64,000 nt of DNA. Origin: Pseudomonadota bacterium (GTDB lineage Bacteria > Pseudomonadota > Gammaproteobacteria > Ga0077536). Within the stretch, counting starts at the first letter, position 1; the number at the start of each line of letters is the position of its first letter. The stretch covers positions 1-64,000 of the forward strand of contig JADJYF010000004.1 of NCBI GenBank assembly GCA_016719885.1, read 5' to 3'. Shown in pieces: positions 11,841-20,865 of this stretch. The notes beneath the pieces are model-generated. The model did no database searches and was not told the DNA's origin. It saw only the letters and a list, made by a program, of their open reading frames with translations. Position numbers and translations under genes: made by a program.

Positions 11841-13583
11841 ATGAGTCCAGCCAGCGCCGCCGCTCTCGAACCGGAGCATCCAGGCGAGCACGCCCCCCAC
11901 GCGCTGATCGTCGATGACGAGGCGACCAATCGCCTGATCCTGCGCGGCTTGCTGAGTCGCCTCGGTTACCGCATCACCGAGTGCGTCAACGGCGCGGACG
12001 CGGTGGCGGTCAGCAGCGAAACGCGTTTCGACATCGTGTTCATGGACGTCATGATGCCGGTCATGGACGGCGTGGCCGCGACCCGCATCATGAAGTCGCG
12101 CGAGCAGCAGCGCTTCGTGCCGATCATCTTCCTGACCGCGCTGTCGGACGAAAGCACGGTGGCGCGTTGCCTGGACGCGGGCGGTGATGACATCCTGGCC
12201 AAGCCCTACAGCGTGGCGGTGCTGCGCGCCAAGGTCAGCGCCCTGCAGCGCATCCAGGCGCTGCAGGACCGCGTCACCTCCATGCATGCGCAACAGGTGC
12301 GCGACGAGCAGATCGCCGAGAAGCTCTTCTCGCGCGTGGTCGGCGCCGGCAATTTCTCCCATCCCTCCATCTGCGCGGAACTGCGGCCGGCGGCGCGCTT
12401 CAGTGGCGACGTGTTCCTGGTGGCGCGCGCGCCGTCGGGCGAGATCTACGTGCTGCTCGGCGATTTCACCGGTCACGGCCTGGCCGCCGCCATCGGCGCC
12501 CTGCCGGTGTCGGAAGCGTTCCGCGCCATGACCGCCAAGGGTTTTGCGCCCGAGCAGATCCTGCGCAGCATCAACCGCAAACTGAACACGCTGTTCCCCA
12601 CCGGCATGTTCATGGCGGCGCATTTCATCGCCATCGATCCGAGCCTGAAATACCTGCGCGTCGCCAACTGCGGCATGCCCGACCTGCTGGTGTTCGGGCC
12701 CGACCCCGCGCAAGCGGTTACCAACATCGTCGCCCACAGCCTCGCGCTCGGCATCACCCAGGACATGTTCCTGCGCGACGGTCCGCGCACCTTGCCGATC
12801 GAGCCCGGCAGCCGCGTGCTGCTGGCGTCCGACGGACTGTTCGAAGCGGTCGCGCCCGATGGCACGGCTTTCGGCACCGAGCGCGTGTTGAACGCCATGC
12901 GCGGCGTTCCGCACGGCGCCGTGCACGGCCTGCCGGCGGTGCTCGATGAGCTCGAGCGTTTCTGTGGCGCGGCGCCGCAGGCCGATGACATCACCGCCAT
13001 CGAGATCCTGTGCGATGCCAGTCTCATGGATTCCGGCGCCGCCGAATCCGGCAACGCGGCGAACATCGCCGACCTCGCGCGTGACGGTTGGCAGGTGCAC
13101 CTGACCTTGCACGGTTCGCAGCTCGCGGTCATCGACCCGGTGCCGATGATCATGAACCAGCTGCAGGAACTGGCCGGTGTCGAAGCGCAGCAGAGCGCCT
13201 TGTTCACGGTGCTGACGGAGTTGTTCGTCAATGCCCTGGACCATGGCGTGCTCAAGCTCGATTCCGGCCTCAAGACCGGCAGCAGCGGCTTCGAGGCCTA
13301 CATGAACGAGCGCGCGCGGCGACTCGCCGAACTCGATGACGGCTGGGTGAGCATCGCGGTGTCGGCGCCACCCGGCGACCACAAGGGCGCCATCGAGATC
13401 ACGATCAGCGACAGCGGCGGCGGCTTCGACGTCGCGGCCTACCACCTGGCCTGCGAACATGCGGCCAGCACCAATACACCGCTGCCTTTCGGCCGCGGCT
13501 TGTCGCTGGTGCGCGCGCTGTGCGCGGGGATGGAACACGACGCGTCGGGCGCGCAGGTGAAAGTGGATTATCCCTGGCGCTAG
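11841..13583 (+). CDS. Response regulator with SpoIIE-type phosphatase and RsbW-like ATPase domains
   Basis: About 580 residues from the ATG at 11841; a GTG at 11826 is possible and neither has a strong ribosome site. The N-terminal receiver (ALIVDDEATNR, phospho-Asp in FMDVMMPVMDG, Lys in LAKPYS) is followed by a coiled linker, a PP2C/SpoIIE phosphatase domain (FSGDVFLV, LLGDFTGHGLAAAIGALPV, LLASDGLFEAV) and a C-terminal HATPase domain (LTELFVNALDHGVLK, ISDSGGGFDV, FGRGLSLVRALC). Proteins of this order, such as Pseudomonas HsbR, phosphorylate and dephosphorylate a STAS anti-sigma antagonist to switch lifestyle genes. No such antagonist is adjacent; the only STAS protein in the window is MlaB. 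Control by the divergent kinase is inferred. Confidence 0.9.
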   Translation: MSPASAAALEPEHPGEHAPHALIVDDEATNRLILRGLLSRLGYRITECVNGADAVAVSSETRFDIVFMDVMMPVMDGVAATRIMKSREQQRFVPIIFLTALSDESTVARCLDAGGDDILAKPYSVAVLRAKVSALQRIQALQDRVTSMHAQQVRDEQIAEKLFSRVVGAGNFSHPSICAELRPAARFSGDVFLVARAPSGEIYVLLGDFTGHGLAAAIGALPVSEAFRAMTAKGFAPEQILRSINRKLNTLFPTGMFMAAHFIAIDPSLKYLRVANCGMPDLLVFGPDPAQAVTNIVAHSLALGITQDMFLRDGPRTLPIEPGSRVLLASDGLFEAVAPDGTAFGTERVLNAMRGVPHGAVHGLPAVLDELERFCGAAPQADDITAIEILCDASLMDSGAAESGNAANIADLARDGWQVHLTLHGSQLAVIDPVPMIMNQLQELAGVEAQQSALFTVLTELFVNALDHGVLKLDSGLKTGSSGFEAYMNERARRLAELDDGWVSIAVSAPPGDHKGAIEITISDSGGGFDVAAYHLACEHAASTNTPLPFGRGLSLVRALCAGMEHDASGAQVKVDYPWR

Positions 13584-13640
13584 CGTTGCGCGCGCCGCGC
13601 GCTTGACACTCCGTGGCGCAGGTGAAAGCCTGACACCGCG

Positions 13641-14768
13641 ATGTCAGCGCAACACGACCTACCGCCGCCCGCAAATTCCACACGGCCGAGTGCCAGCGAT
13701 CGCCAATGGCTGTCGCGCCTGTTCTTCCTCGGCGCGTTTGCCTATCTCATCTACCAGTCGCTGTTGATACTCTCGCCCTTCGGCACCGCGTTGACCGCGG
13801 CCTTGATCGTGAGCATGGTGTTCTATCCGCTGCATGCGCGGCTGGTGAAGGCAACGGGCAGTGTCAATGCCGCCGCCAGCGCTTCCACCGTGCTGGCGCT
13901 GCTGACGGTGGTCGTGCCGTTCATGGTGCTCGCCTGGTTGCTGCTCGCGGAAGCGGGCAAGGTGCTGCCGCACGTGACCGAGCTGCTGGCGCGCCCGGCC
14001 GACACGGTCGATGCGCGCGGCGTGGCGCTGTCCAAGGTGCTGGCCGCCTGGTGGACGCGCATCCAGACCTGGCTCGGCGCCTGGCATATCGATCTGCGCG
14101 CCGTTGCCCTCGAGAGCGTGCAGCAGGTCGGCAACACGCTCACCTCGCTGGGCGCGAAAATGCTGAAGAATTTCGTGCTGGTGGTGTTCGATCTGATCGT
14201 ACTGGTGGTCGCGGTGTTCTTCTTTTTCCGCGACGGACCGCAGCTGGTGCGCGCGGTGGTCAACCTGGTGCCGATGGAGGAAGGCGACAAGCACATGGTC
14301 ATCGCGCGCCTCGACCAGACCCTCAACGCCATCGTGCGCAGCGCCTTCATCACCGCGACCGTGCAGGGCACGCTGGCCGGCGTGGGCTTCGCGGTGGCCG
14401 GCGTGGGCTTTCCGGTGCTGCTCGGATTCGCCACGTCGCTGCTGGCCCTGGTGCCGTTCGCGGGCGCGGCGCTGGTATGGGCGCCGGTCGGCATTTACCT
14501 GCTCTACAGCGGAGATCAAAGCGCCGGCATCGGCATCCTGATCTGGGGCGCCGTGGCGGTCAGCATGAGCGACAACCTGGTGCGCACGCTCCTGATCAGC
14601 GGCAGTACGCAACTGTCGCTGCTGGTGCTGTTCCCCGGCATCCTCGGCGGCATCCAGGTGTACGGCGTGGCCGGCGCGCTGATCGGCCCGCTGGTGATCG
14701 CGACCTTGCTGGCCTTTGCGCGCATCTACCACGAGCAGTACGCCAGCCGTACGCAACCTCCTGCTTGA
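13641..14768 (+). CDS. AI-2E family transporter (PerM/TqsA type)
   Basis: Inner-membrane protein of 375 residues with about eight helices. It has the family's paired N-terminal helices (FLGAFAYLIYQSLLIL, TALIVSMVFYPLHARLV), a soluble loop, and C-terminal signatures FFFFRDGPQLV and LVPFAGAALVWAPVGIYLL followed by PGILGGIQVYGVAGALIGPLVIA. The family includes TqsA, a putative autoinducer-2 exporter, and Na+/H+ antiporters, so the substrate cannot be read from sequence. The following ATPase gene begins 31 bases later or overlaps, depending on its start. Confidence 0.88.
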   Translation: MSAQHDLPPPANSTRPSASDRQWLSRLFFLGAFAYLIYQSLLILSPFGTALTAALIVSMVFYPLHARLVKATGSVNAAASASTVLALLTVVVPFMVLAWLLLAEAGKVLPHVTELLARPADTVDARGVALSKVLAAWWTRIQTWLGAWHIDLRAVALESVQQVGNTLTSLGAKMLKNFVLVVFDLIVLVVAVFFFFRDGPQLVRAVVNLVPMEEGDKHMVIARLDQTLNAIVRSAFITATVQGTLAGVGFAVAGVGFPVLLGFATSLLALVPFAGAALVWAPVGIYLLYSGDQSAGIGILIWGAVAVSMSDNLVRTLLISGSTQLSLLVLFPGILGGIQVYGVAGALIGPLVIATLLAFARIYHEQYASRTQPPA

Positions 14769-14799
14769 CGCAGCGCGCCGCCAGTCGCCTCATCGCGCC

Positions 14800-17475
14800 G
14801 TGAATCTCGACGCCCCGCACCGGCTTGCCGTCGAGCAGGCCTTGCACGCGCTGGACAGTGGCCACCATGGTCTCGGTCTCGCCGAAGTCGCGCGGCGCGC
14901 GCGGCAATGCGGGCCCAATCGCCTGCCGCGTCGCCCGCCGCCGAGCCTGCTGGCGGTGCTGCTGCGGCAGTTGCGCGACCCGATGATCCTGGTGCTGGCC
15001 ATCGCGGCCTTGGTGGCGACGGTCTTGAGCGACTGGTCCGACGTCGCGTTCATCGCGCTCGTGATCGTCATCGATGTCGTGATCGGCGTCAGCCAGGAGC
15101 GTGCCGCGCAACGCACCGTCGATTCGCTGCAGGGCATGGTGCGCACCCGCGCGCGCGTCGAGCGCGGCGGCGAGGCTTACGAAATCGACGCCGAGGAACT
15201 GGTGCCGGGCGACGTGCTGTTGCTCGAATCCGGCGCGCGCGTGCCGGCCGACGTGCGCATCCTGACCTGCCATGATCTCAGCATCGACGAGTCGCTGTTG
15301 ACCGGCGAGTCGGCGGCGGTCGGCAAGCGCGCCGACGCCTTGCTCGATACCGACTGCGCGCTGGCCGAACGCATCAACATGGCCTTTGCCGGCACCTTGG
15401 TCACGCGCGGACGCGCCGTGGCGCTGGTGACGGCCATCGGCATGGCCACCGAGGTCGGCCGCATCGCCGCGGCGCTGGACGCGCCGCGCGTGGCCAAGCC
15501 GCCCTTGCTGACGCGCATGGAACGCTTCACCGTACGCGTCGCGGTGCTGGTGATGGTGGCAGTGACCGTGGTGTCGGCGATCGCCATCGCGCGCGGCGCG
15601 GCGTTGGCGGAAGTGTTCCTCGCCTCGCTGGCGCTGGCGGTGTCGGCGGTGCCGGAAGGATTGCCGGTGGCCTTGACCATCGCGCTCGCCATCAGCATGC
15701 GCGCGATGGGGCGGCGCAACGTCATCGTGCGGCGCCTGGCGGCGGTCGAGTCCCTGGGCTCGTGCACGTTCATCGCCTCGGACAAGACCGGTACCCTGAC
15801 CGCCAACGAACTGACCGTGCAGACCCTGTGGATCCCGGGCGCCGTGCCATGGCCGGTGAGCGGCACCGGTTGGCAAGCCGAAGGCGCGATCGAACATCCG
15901 CCGGCGGCGACGGCGGCCGTGCAGCGACTGTGCCACGCCGCCGCGCTCGCCAATGAAGCTTTTCTGGGCCGGCGCGACGGCCAATGGATACATCACGGTG
16001 ATGCGGTCGATGTCGCCCTGCTGGTGCTGGCCCACAAGGCCGGCATCACGCGCCCCGAGTTGTTGCTCGATCATCCCGAGCTTGCGAGCCTGCCCTTCGA
16101 GTCCGAGCGCCTGTTCGCGGCCGGCGTCAACCCGCTGGCCGAGGGCCTGGTGGTCAGCGTCAAGGGCGCCGTCGAAAAGGTGCTGGGCATGTGCACGCGG
16201 ATGATGACCCAGGACGCGTGCGTGGCGCTCGATGCAGGCTTGGTGCAGCGCGTGGCGGCGAGCCTCGCGCGTGACGGCTTTCGCGTGCTGGCACTGGCGC
16301 AAGGTCCGGCGCAGCTTCAGCACGACGCGGCGATACGCGAGGACGAACTGCGCGATCTGGTGCTGCTCGGACTGGTCGGCATGATCGACCCCCTGCGCCC
16401 CGAGGCCGAGGAGGCCATCGCGCGCTGTCGCGGCGCCGGCATCGAAGTCGCGATGTTGACCGGCGATCATCCCGACACCGCGCTCAGCATCGCGCGGCGC
16501 CTGGGCCTGGCGAGCGACGCCGCGCAGGTCGTGACCGGCAGCGCGGTACGCGCCGCCGCGGCGCGCGGCGACGCGGCGCTCGAGGCGCTGGTTGCCGATG
16601 CCCGCGTCTTCGCGCGGGTCGAGCCACAGCACAAGCTCGCCATCGTCACCGCCCTGCAGCGCCGCGGCCACGTGGTGGCCGTCACCGGCGACGGGGTCAA
16701 CGATGCCCCGGCGCTGCGCGCCGCGCATGTCGGCGTCGCCATGGGCCGCGCCGGCACCGACGTGGCGCGCGACAGCGCCGACCTCATCATCACCGACGAC
16801 AATTTCAGCTCGCTGCTGGCCGGCGTCGAGGAAGGGCGCATCGCCTACGCCAACATCCGCAAGGTGGTATTGCTGCTGGTGGCGACCGGTGTCGCGGAAA
16901 TCATCCTGTTCGCGTTGGCCATCGCCAGCGGCCTGCCGCTGCCGCTGCTGCCCGCGCAGATCCTGTGGCTCAATCTCATCACCAATGGCATCCAGGACGT
17001 GGCGCTGGCCTGGGAGCCCGGCGAAGGCGATGAACTGCGGCGTCCGCCGCGCGCGCCCGACGAGGCGGTCTTCGATCGCGCCATGGTAGAACGAGTGGTG
17101 TTGTGCGCACTGGTGATGGCGCTGCTGGCTTTCGGCCTCTTTCACAGCCTGCTCGGCGCCGGCGAATCGGTCGCCGCGGCGCGCAACCATACGCTGCTGC
17201 TGATGGTGCTGTGCGAGAACCTGTTGGTGTTCGTGGCGCGCTCCGAGCGCAACTCGGCGTTCAGTTCCAACCCGCTCAACAATCCCTTGCTGTGGTGGGG
17301 CACGCTGGCGGCGCAGGCGGTGCACATCGCGGCGCTCTACACGCCCGGCCTCAACACCATGCTCGGCCTGGAGCCGGTGACGGCGCAAAGCTGGCTGGCG
17401 CTGCTGGGCCTGGCGTCGGTGCTGTTGGTGGTGATGGAAATCTACAAGTGGGCGGTGCGCAGGGCTGCGTCGTGA
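14800..17475 (+). CDS. P-type (P2, calcium/cation-transporting) ATPase
   Basis: Inner-membrane cation pump of about 891 residues from a GTG at 14800. The frame is open back to 14716, which would overlap the upstream gene. Motifs in order: LTGES (actuator domain), PEGLP in M4, the phosphorylation site SDKTGTLTANE, the MLTGDHPDTA region, the hinge GDGVNDAPALR, and M6 LWLNLITNGIQDVALAWEP. The N-terminal HRLAVEQALHAL segment is the cation-ATPase N domain. Motifs match the P2A/P2B PMR1-like group, which moves Ca2+ or Mn2+. In M6 the usual TDG is TNG, so the ion is not certain. No regulator is adjacent. Confidence 0.93.
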   Translation: MNLDAPHRLAVEQALHALDSGHHGLGLAEVARRARQCGPNRLPRRPPPSLLAVLLRQLRDPMILVLAIAALVATVLSDWSDVAFIALVIVIDVVIGVSQERAAQRTVDSLQGMVRTRARVERGGEAYEIDAEELVPGDVLLLESGARVPADVRILTCHDLSIDESLLTGESAAVGKRADALLDTDCALAERINMAFAGTLVTRGRAVALVTAIGMATEVGRIAAALDAPRVAKPPLLTRMERFTVRVAVLVMVAVTVVSAIAIARGAALAEVFLASLALAVSAVPEGLPVALTIALAISMRAMGRRNVIVRRLAAVESLGSCTFIASDKTGTLTANELTVQTLWIPGAVPWPVSGTGWQAEGAIEHPPAATAAVQRLCHAAALANEAFLGRRDGQWIHHGDAVDVALLVLAHKAGITRPELLLDHPELASLPFESERLFAAGVNPLAEGLVVSVKGAVEKVLGMCTRMMTQDACVALDAGLVQRVAASLARDGFRVLALAQGPAQLQHDAAIREDELRDLVLLGLVGMIDPLRPEAEEAIARCRGAGIEVAMLTGDHPDTALSIARRLGLASDAAQVVTGSAVRAAAARGDAALEALVADARVFARVEPQHKLAIVTALQRRGHVVAVTGDGVNDAPALRAAHVGVAMGRAGTDVARDSADLIITDDNFSSLLAGVEEGRIAYANIRKVVLLLVATGVAEIILFALAIASGLPLPLLPAQILWLNLITNGIQDVALAWEPGEGDELRRPPRAPDEAVFDRAMVERVVLCALVMALLAFGLFHSLLGAGESVAAARNHTLLLMVLCENLLVFVARSERNSAFSSNPLNNPLLWWGTLAAQAVHIAALYTPGLNTMLGLEPVTAQSWLALLGLASVLLVVMEIYKWAVRRAAS

Positions 17476-17507
17476 GACGCGGCTGCGCGGCACGCGTATG
17501 CAGAAGA

Positions 17508-17605
17508 GTCAGGCTGAAGCCTGACCCACAAAGAATCGGATCGGGCTGAAGCCTGGTCTTCGACCGGTGTGGGTCATTTGCCTGTGGGTCAGCCTTCAGC
17601 CTGAC
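17508..17605. repeat. Type B palindrome cluster
   Basis: Copies at 17508-17529 (-, GTCAGGCT arms), a decayed one at 17540-17557, and 17584-17605 (+, GTGG head, one arm mismatch). They fill the space between the converging P-type ATPase gene and the mla operon, next to a type A copy. Confidence 0.75.
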
Positions 17606-17618
17606 ATTGCAATGGAAT

Positions 17619-17640
17619 GTGCGAATGAACTCGCACCTAC
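17619..17640 (-). repeat. Type A palindrome at the mlaB stop
   Basis: GTAG head plus GTGCGAGT-TC-ATTCGCAC on the minus strand. The TAG of the head (17637-17639) is the stop codon of the STAS gene. Confidence 0.85.
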
Positions 17641-17921
17641 ACGGCGGCGACGAATTCGCTGACCCCGTACAACTCCGCCAGCGCGGTCACGCCGGCCGGC
17701 AGGTTGCGCAGCGTGAGGCCGCGGCCGGTGGCGGCGGCCTCACGCCGCCAATGCAGGATGAGGGCGAGGGCGCTGGAGTCGACCGCCTCCACGCCCTGCC
17801 AATCGATTTCGAGTGCGGCGTCGGTCATGAGGGGCGCGGCGGCGTCACGCAGCGCGACGTGGGTCGCGAGCGTGACCGGCCCTTCCAGCAGCAGGCGCTG
17901 ACCGTCGCGGCGTATCGTCAT
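17637..17921 (-). CDS. mlaB: STAS-domain protein MlaB
   Basis: Cytoplasmic 94-residue STAS protein that, in the Mla system, binds the ATPase MlaF and stabilises the MlaFEDB complex. The fold is visible as alternating strands and helices with LEIDWQGVEAVDSSALALIL, where the central Ser region matches MlaB and anti-sigma antagonists. It is the last gene of mlaFEDCB and its ATG overlaps the mlaC stop (ATGA). The stop codon is provided by an extragenic palindrome. A role as partner of the SpoIIE-type phosphatase at 11841 is possible but not supported by position. Confidence 0.85.
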   Translation of the reverse strand: MTIRRDGQRLLLEGPVTLATHVALRDAAAPLMTDAALEIDWQGVEAVDSSALALILHWRREAAATGRGLTLRNLPAGVTALAELYGVSEFVAAV

Positions 17922-18550
17922 TGCGTGGCGCCGGCGCGCGCCGCGGCGTTCTTCTCTTCCAGCATCGCCACCAGGCCATCGATGCCTTTTTCGGCAACGG
18001 TCGCATCGAACTGGCTGCGGTAGTTGATGACCAGGCTCACGCCGTCCACCAATACGTCGTAGACCTTCCAGTCCTCGCCGACCGCGCCCATGCGGTAATC
18101 CATGTTGATGGGCTTGCCCTGTGGCGTGGCGACCATGGTGTGCACCATCACGTCGGGGCCATTGGGCGCCTTGTCCAGCGCGCGGTATTCAACGTTGCGA
18201 TCGCGGAATTGCGCGAGCGCCACCGCGTAGGTGCGCACCAGCAGCGTGCGGAAGCCGTTGGTCAGCGCCTCGCGCTGAGTGTCGTTGGCGCTGCGCCAGT
18301 TCTTGCCGACCGCGAGGCGCGTCATGCGCGTGAAATCGAAATGCCCGAGCACCTTGGCCTCGACGATGTCGATGACCTTGCTGGTATCGCCGGCAGCGAT
18401 GTCCGGATCGCTGCGCACGATACCGAGCACTTCTTCCGAGGTGGTCTTCACCAGTTCGTCGGGCGCCATGCCGGCATGGGCGCTGAAGGCCATCATCAGC
18501 AGGCACAGCGCCTGTAACGGGCGCGCGAGAGTGGTTGTTGGCACGTTCAT
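17918..18550 (-). CDS. mlaC: Periplasmic phospholipid-binding protein MlaC
   Basis: Exported lipid chaperone shuttling phospholipid between the outer-membrane MlaA complex and MlaD. The 210-residue product has a signal peptide (LQALCLLMMAFSAHA) and the Tol-Tol-Ttg2D family body: VKTTSEEVLGIVRSD, FDFTRMTRLAVGKNWRSA, TLLVRTYAVALAQF, and WKVYDVLVDGVSLVINYRSQF. Its start overlaps the mlaD stop by four bases and its stop overlaps mlaB. No mlaA is present in the window. Confidence 0.94.
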   Translation of the reverse strand: MNVPTTTLARPLQALCLLMMAFSAHAGMAPDELVKTTSEEVLGIVRSDPDIAAGDTSKVIDIVEAKVLGHFDFTRMTRLAVGKNWRSANDTQREALTNGFRTLLVRTYAVALAQFRDRNVEYRALDKAPNGPDVMVHTMVATPQGKPINMDYRMGAVGEDWKVYDVLVDGVSLVINYRSQFDATVAEKGIDGLVAMLEEKNAAARAGATQ

Positions 18551-19014
18551 TTTCCTCCGTTGCTCTGAGCCTTGTCATACAGGAAGCGGCTGATGAGCTG
18601 CTCCAGCACCACGGCTGATTGGGTTATCTGTATCTGGTCGCCGGACTTCAGGAAAGTTTCATCGGCCCCGGCTTCCAGGCCGACGTAGTTTTCGCCCAGC
18701 ACACCGGACGTCAATATCGAGGCGCTGGTATCGGTGGGAAATTTGTAGACGCCGGTGATGGTCATGGTGACCTCGGCCTGGTAGCCAGCCGGATCGAAAT
18801 CCACCGCATCGACGCGCCCCACGGTGACGCCGGCGGCGCGCACCGGCGCGCGCACCTTGAGACTGCCGATGTTGTTGAACTTGGCGCTGACGGTATAGCT
18901 GCCCGCATCGCCACCGAAACCGAGATTGCCCACCTTGAGCGCCAGGAACAGCAGGGAGGCGAAGCCCACCAGCACGAACATTCCCACCCAGAATTCGACT
19001 ATGCGGCTATTCAT
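18547..19014 (-). CDS. mlaD: MCE-domain protein MlaD
   Basis: Inner-membrane-anchored hexameric MCE protein of the Mla transporter, 155 residues. One N-terminal helix (EFWVGMFVLVGFASLLFLALKVG) is followed by a single MCE domain with SAKFNNIGSLKVRAPVRAAGV and the YVGLEAGADE segment. Length is normal for MlaD. It lies 19 bases after mlaE and overlaps mlaC. Confidence 0.94.
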   Translation of the reverse strand: MNSRIVEFWVGMFVLVGFASLLFLALKVGNLGFGGDAGSYTVSAKFNNIGSLKVRAPVRAAGVTVGRVDAVDFDPAGYQAEVTMTITGVYKFPTDTSASILTSGVLGENYVGLEAGADETFLKSGDQIQITQSAVVLEQLISRFLYDKAQSNGGK

Positions 19015-19033
19015 GTCTTGAACCCGTATTCAT

Positions 19034-19834
19034 TCAATTACCCCACATGCGCATCATGAAACCGGTCAGCACCAGGTCGAGCGCCAGCACCAGCAGCGAA
19101 GAGTGCACCACGGTGCGCGTGGTGGCGCGTGACACGCCTTCCGCCGTCGGCGGCGCATCGAAACCTTCGAAGGTGGCGACGGCACTGATGCCGACGCCGA
19201 ACACCATGCTCTTGATGACGCCGTTCATGATGTCGTGATCGAAATCGACGGCGGCCTGCATCTGCGACCAGAACGCGCCTTCGTCCACGCCGATGAGGCG
19301 CACGCCGACGATGTAGGCGCCGAAGATGCCCATCGCCGAGAACAGCGCCGCCAGCAGCGGCATGGAGATGACGCCGCCCCAGAAGCGCGGCGCAACCACG
19401 CGCGCGATCGGATTGACCGCCATCATGTCCATCGCGACGATTTGTTCGGTGGCCTTCATGAGGCCAATCTCGGCGGTGATGGCCGAGCCCGCGCGGCTCG
19501 CGAACAACAGCGCCGACACCACCGGCCCGAGTTCGCGCACCAGCGACAAGGCCACCAGCACGCCGAGCTTTTCCTCCGAGCCGTAGGTCTGCAGGGTTTC
19601 ATAGCCCTGCAGGCCCAGCACCATGCCGACGAACAGGCCCGACACCATGATGATGATGAGCGAGAGGGCGCCGGCGAAATAGATCTCGCGCACCGTCAGT
19701 GCCGGGCGCACGAGGCTGGTGCCGGAGTGGCGCAAGACCTGAACCAGGAACAGCGTGGCCTGGCCCAGGCGTCGTATCGCCGCCAGTGTGAATGCGCCGA
19801 TCGCGCCGACTTGTGACGTAGAGCCCTTAGGCAT
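19034..19834 (-). CDS. mlaE: ABC permease MlaE
   Basis: Membrane subunit of the Mla phospholipid transporter, 266 residues from the ATG at 19834. MlaE/YrbE signatures are clear: FVGMVLGLQGYETLQTYGSE, LVRELGPVVSALLFASRAGSA, ITAEIGLMKATEQIVAMDMM and the C-terminal GFDAPPTAEGVSRATTRTVV. The ORF is open upstream to 20065 only in a frame that shadows mlaF; the chosen ATG overlaps the mlaF stop by 8 bases. Confidence 0.95.
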   Translation of the reverse strand: MPKGSTSQVGAIGAFTLAAIRRLGQATLFLVQVLRHSGTSLVRPALTVREIYFAGALSLIIIMVSGLFVGMVLGLQGYETLQTYGSEEKLGVLVALSLVRELGPVVSALLFASRAGSAITAEIGLMKATEQIVAMDMMAVNPIARVVAPRFWGGVISMPLLAALFSAMGIFGAYIVGVRLIGVDEGAFWSQMQAAVDFDHDIMNGVIKSMVFGVGISAVATFEGFDAPPTAEGVSRATTRTVVHSSLLVLALDLVLTGFMMRMWGN

Positions 19835-20678
19835 GGGACAGGCCGAGGTCGGCGGCGATGGGGGCGGCCGGGTAGTGGAAGCCCACCGGGCCATCGGCTT
19901 CACCGTGGATGAACTGGTGCACGGTGGGCTCGGTCGAGGCGCGCATTTCGTCCGGCGTCCCCGACGCGACGATGCGGCCGTCGGCCATGAGGTAGACGTA
20001 ATCGACGATGTGCAGCGATTGCTGCACGTCGTGGGTGACCACCACCGAGGTCGCGCCGAGGGCATCGTTGGAGCGCCGGATCAGCTGACCGATGACGCCG
20101 AGCGAAATCGGATCGAGGCCGGCGAAGGGCTCGTCGTACATGACCAGCATCGGGTCCAGCGCCACGGCGCGCGCCAGCGCCACGCGCCGCGCCATGCCGC
20201 CCGACAACTCCGAGGGCATGAACTCGGCGGCGCCGCGCAGGCCGATGGCGTTGAGTTTCATCAACACCAGGTCGCGAATGCTTTCTTCCGGCAGATCGGT
20301 GTGTTCACGCATCTGGAAAGCGATGTTCTCGAACACCGACATGTCGGTGAACAAGGCGCCGAACTGGAACAACATGCCCATGCGCCGGCGCATGCGGTAC
20401 AGGCCCGCCTGGTCGAGCTCGTGGATGATTTCGCCGGCCACTTTCACATAGCCCTGGGACGGTCGCACCTGGCCGCCGATCAGGCGCAGCAGCGTGGTCT
20501 TGCCGCAGCCGCTGCCGCCCATCAAGGCCACCACCTTGCCGCGCGGTACCGACAGCGTGATGTTCTTAAGGATCTGCCGCGCGCTGGAATAGCCGAAGCT
20601 GAGATCCTTGATTTCGACCAGGGGTGGAGAAGACACGGTAAAGGGATTCGGGGTTGTCGGCGCTGAGTGGGCCGGCAT
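19827..20678 (-). CDS. mlaF: ABC ATPase MlaF
   Basis: ATPase powering the Mla lipid transporter, about 283 residues from the ATG at 20678. A GTG at 20717 is possible but adds no conserved sequence. Walker A GGSGCGKTT, Q-loop LFQFGALFTD, signature LSGGMARRVALARA, Walker B LVMYDEPFAGLDP and H-switch VVTHD are all present. The C-terminal extension after DGRIVASGTPDEMRAS resembles the MlaF tail that contacts a neighbouring subunit. It is the first gene of mlaFEDCB. Confidence 0.95.
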   Translation of the reverse strand: MPAHSAPTTPNPFTVSSPPLVEIKDLSFGYSSARQILKNITLSVPRGKVVALMGGSGCGKTTLLRLIGGQVRPSQGYVKVAGEIIHELDQAGLYRMRRRMGMLFQFGALFTDMSVFENIAFQMREHTDLPEESIRDLVLMKLNAIGLRGAAEFMPSELSGGMARRVALARAVALDPMLVMYDEPFAGLDPISLGVIGQLIRRSNDALGATSVVVTHDVQQSLHIVDYVYLMADGRIVASGTPDEMRASTEPTVHQFIHGEADGPVGFHYPAAPIAADLGLSHA

Positions 20679-20746
20679 TATCGCAAATCGAAAGGCCGCG
20701 TGCGCCGAATTTCGCACATTCGAAGAGGCACAGGGCAGCCCTGGAT

Positions 20747-20812
20747 GTCAGACTGAAGTCTGACCCACAGACCCGGCCTCGCTTTTCATTGTGGGTCAGA
20801 CTTCAGTCTGAC
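20747..20812. repeat. Type B palindrome pair upstream of mlaF
   Basis: Copies at 20747-20768 (-) and 20791-20812 (+), both perfect GTCAGACT-TC-AGTCTGAC with GTGG heads facing each other. They lie between the mlaF start and the ATP-grasp gene stop, so they would be in the mla leader if transcription starts upstream of them. Confidence 0.85.
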
Positions 20813-20843
20813 ATTGAAGCCCGACCCGCGCAGCGCGGCGAAT

Positions 20844-20865
20844 GCGCGAACGAATTCGCATCTAC
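20844..20865 (-). repeat. Type A palindrome at the ATP-grasp gene stop
   Basis: GTAG head (top strand CTAC at 20862-20865) with a slightly decayed palindrome, ATGCGAATTCGTTCGCGC. The head supplies the TAG stop (20862-20864) of the ATP-grasp gene. Confidence 0.75.

Noticed and set aside
14596..17493. A 965-residue open frame on the - strand
   Set aside because: It is antisense to the P-type ATPase, whose motifs are unmistakable. The minus-strand product is His, Gln, Arg and Gly-rich without any fold.
17637..17921. STAS protein as the anti-sigma antagonist of the SpoIIE-type regulator
   Set aside because: Its overlap with mlaC and position at the end of mlaFEDCB identify it as MlaB. There is no positional link to the regulator at 11841.
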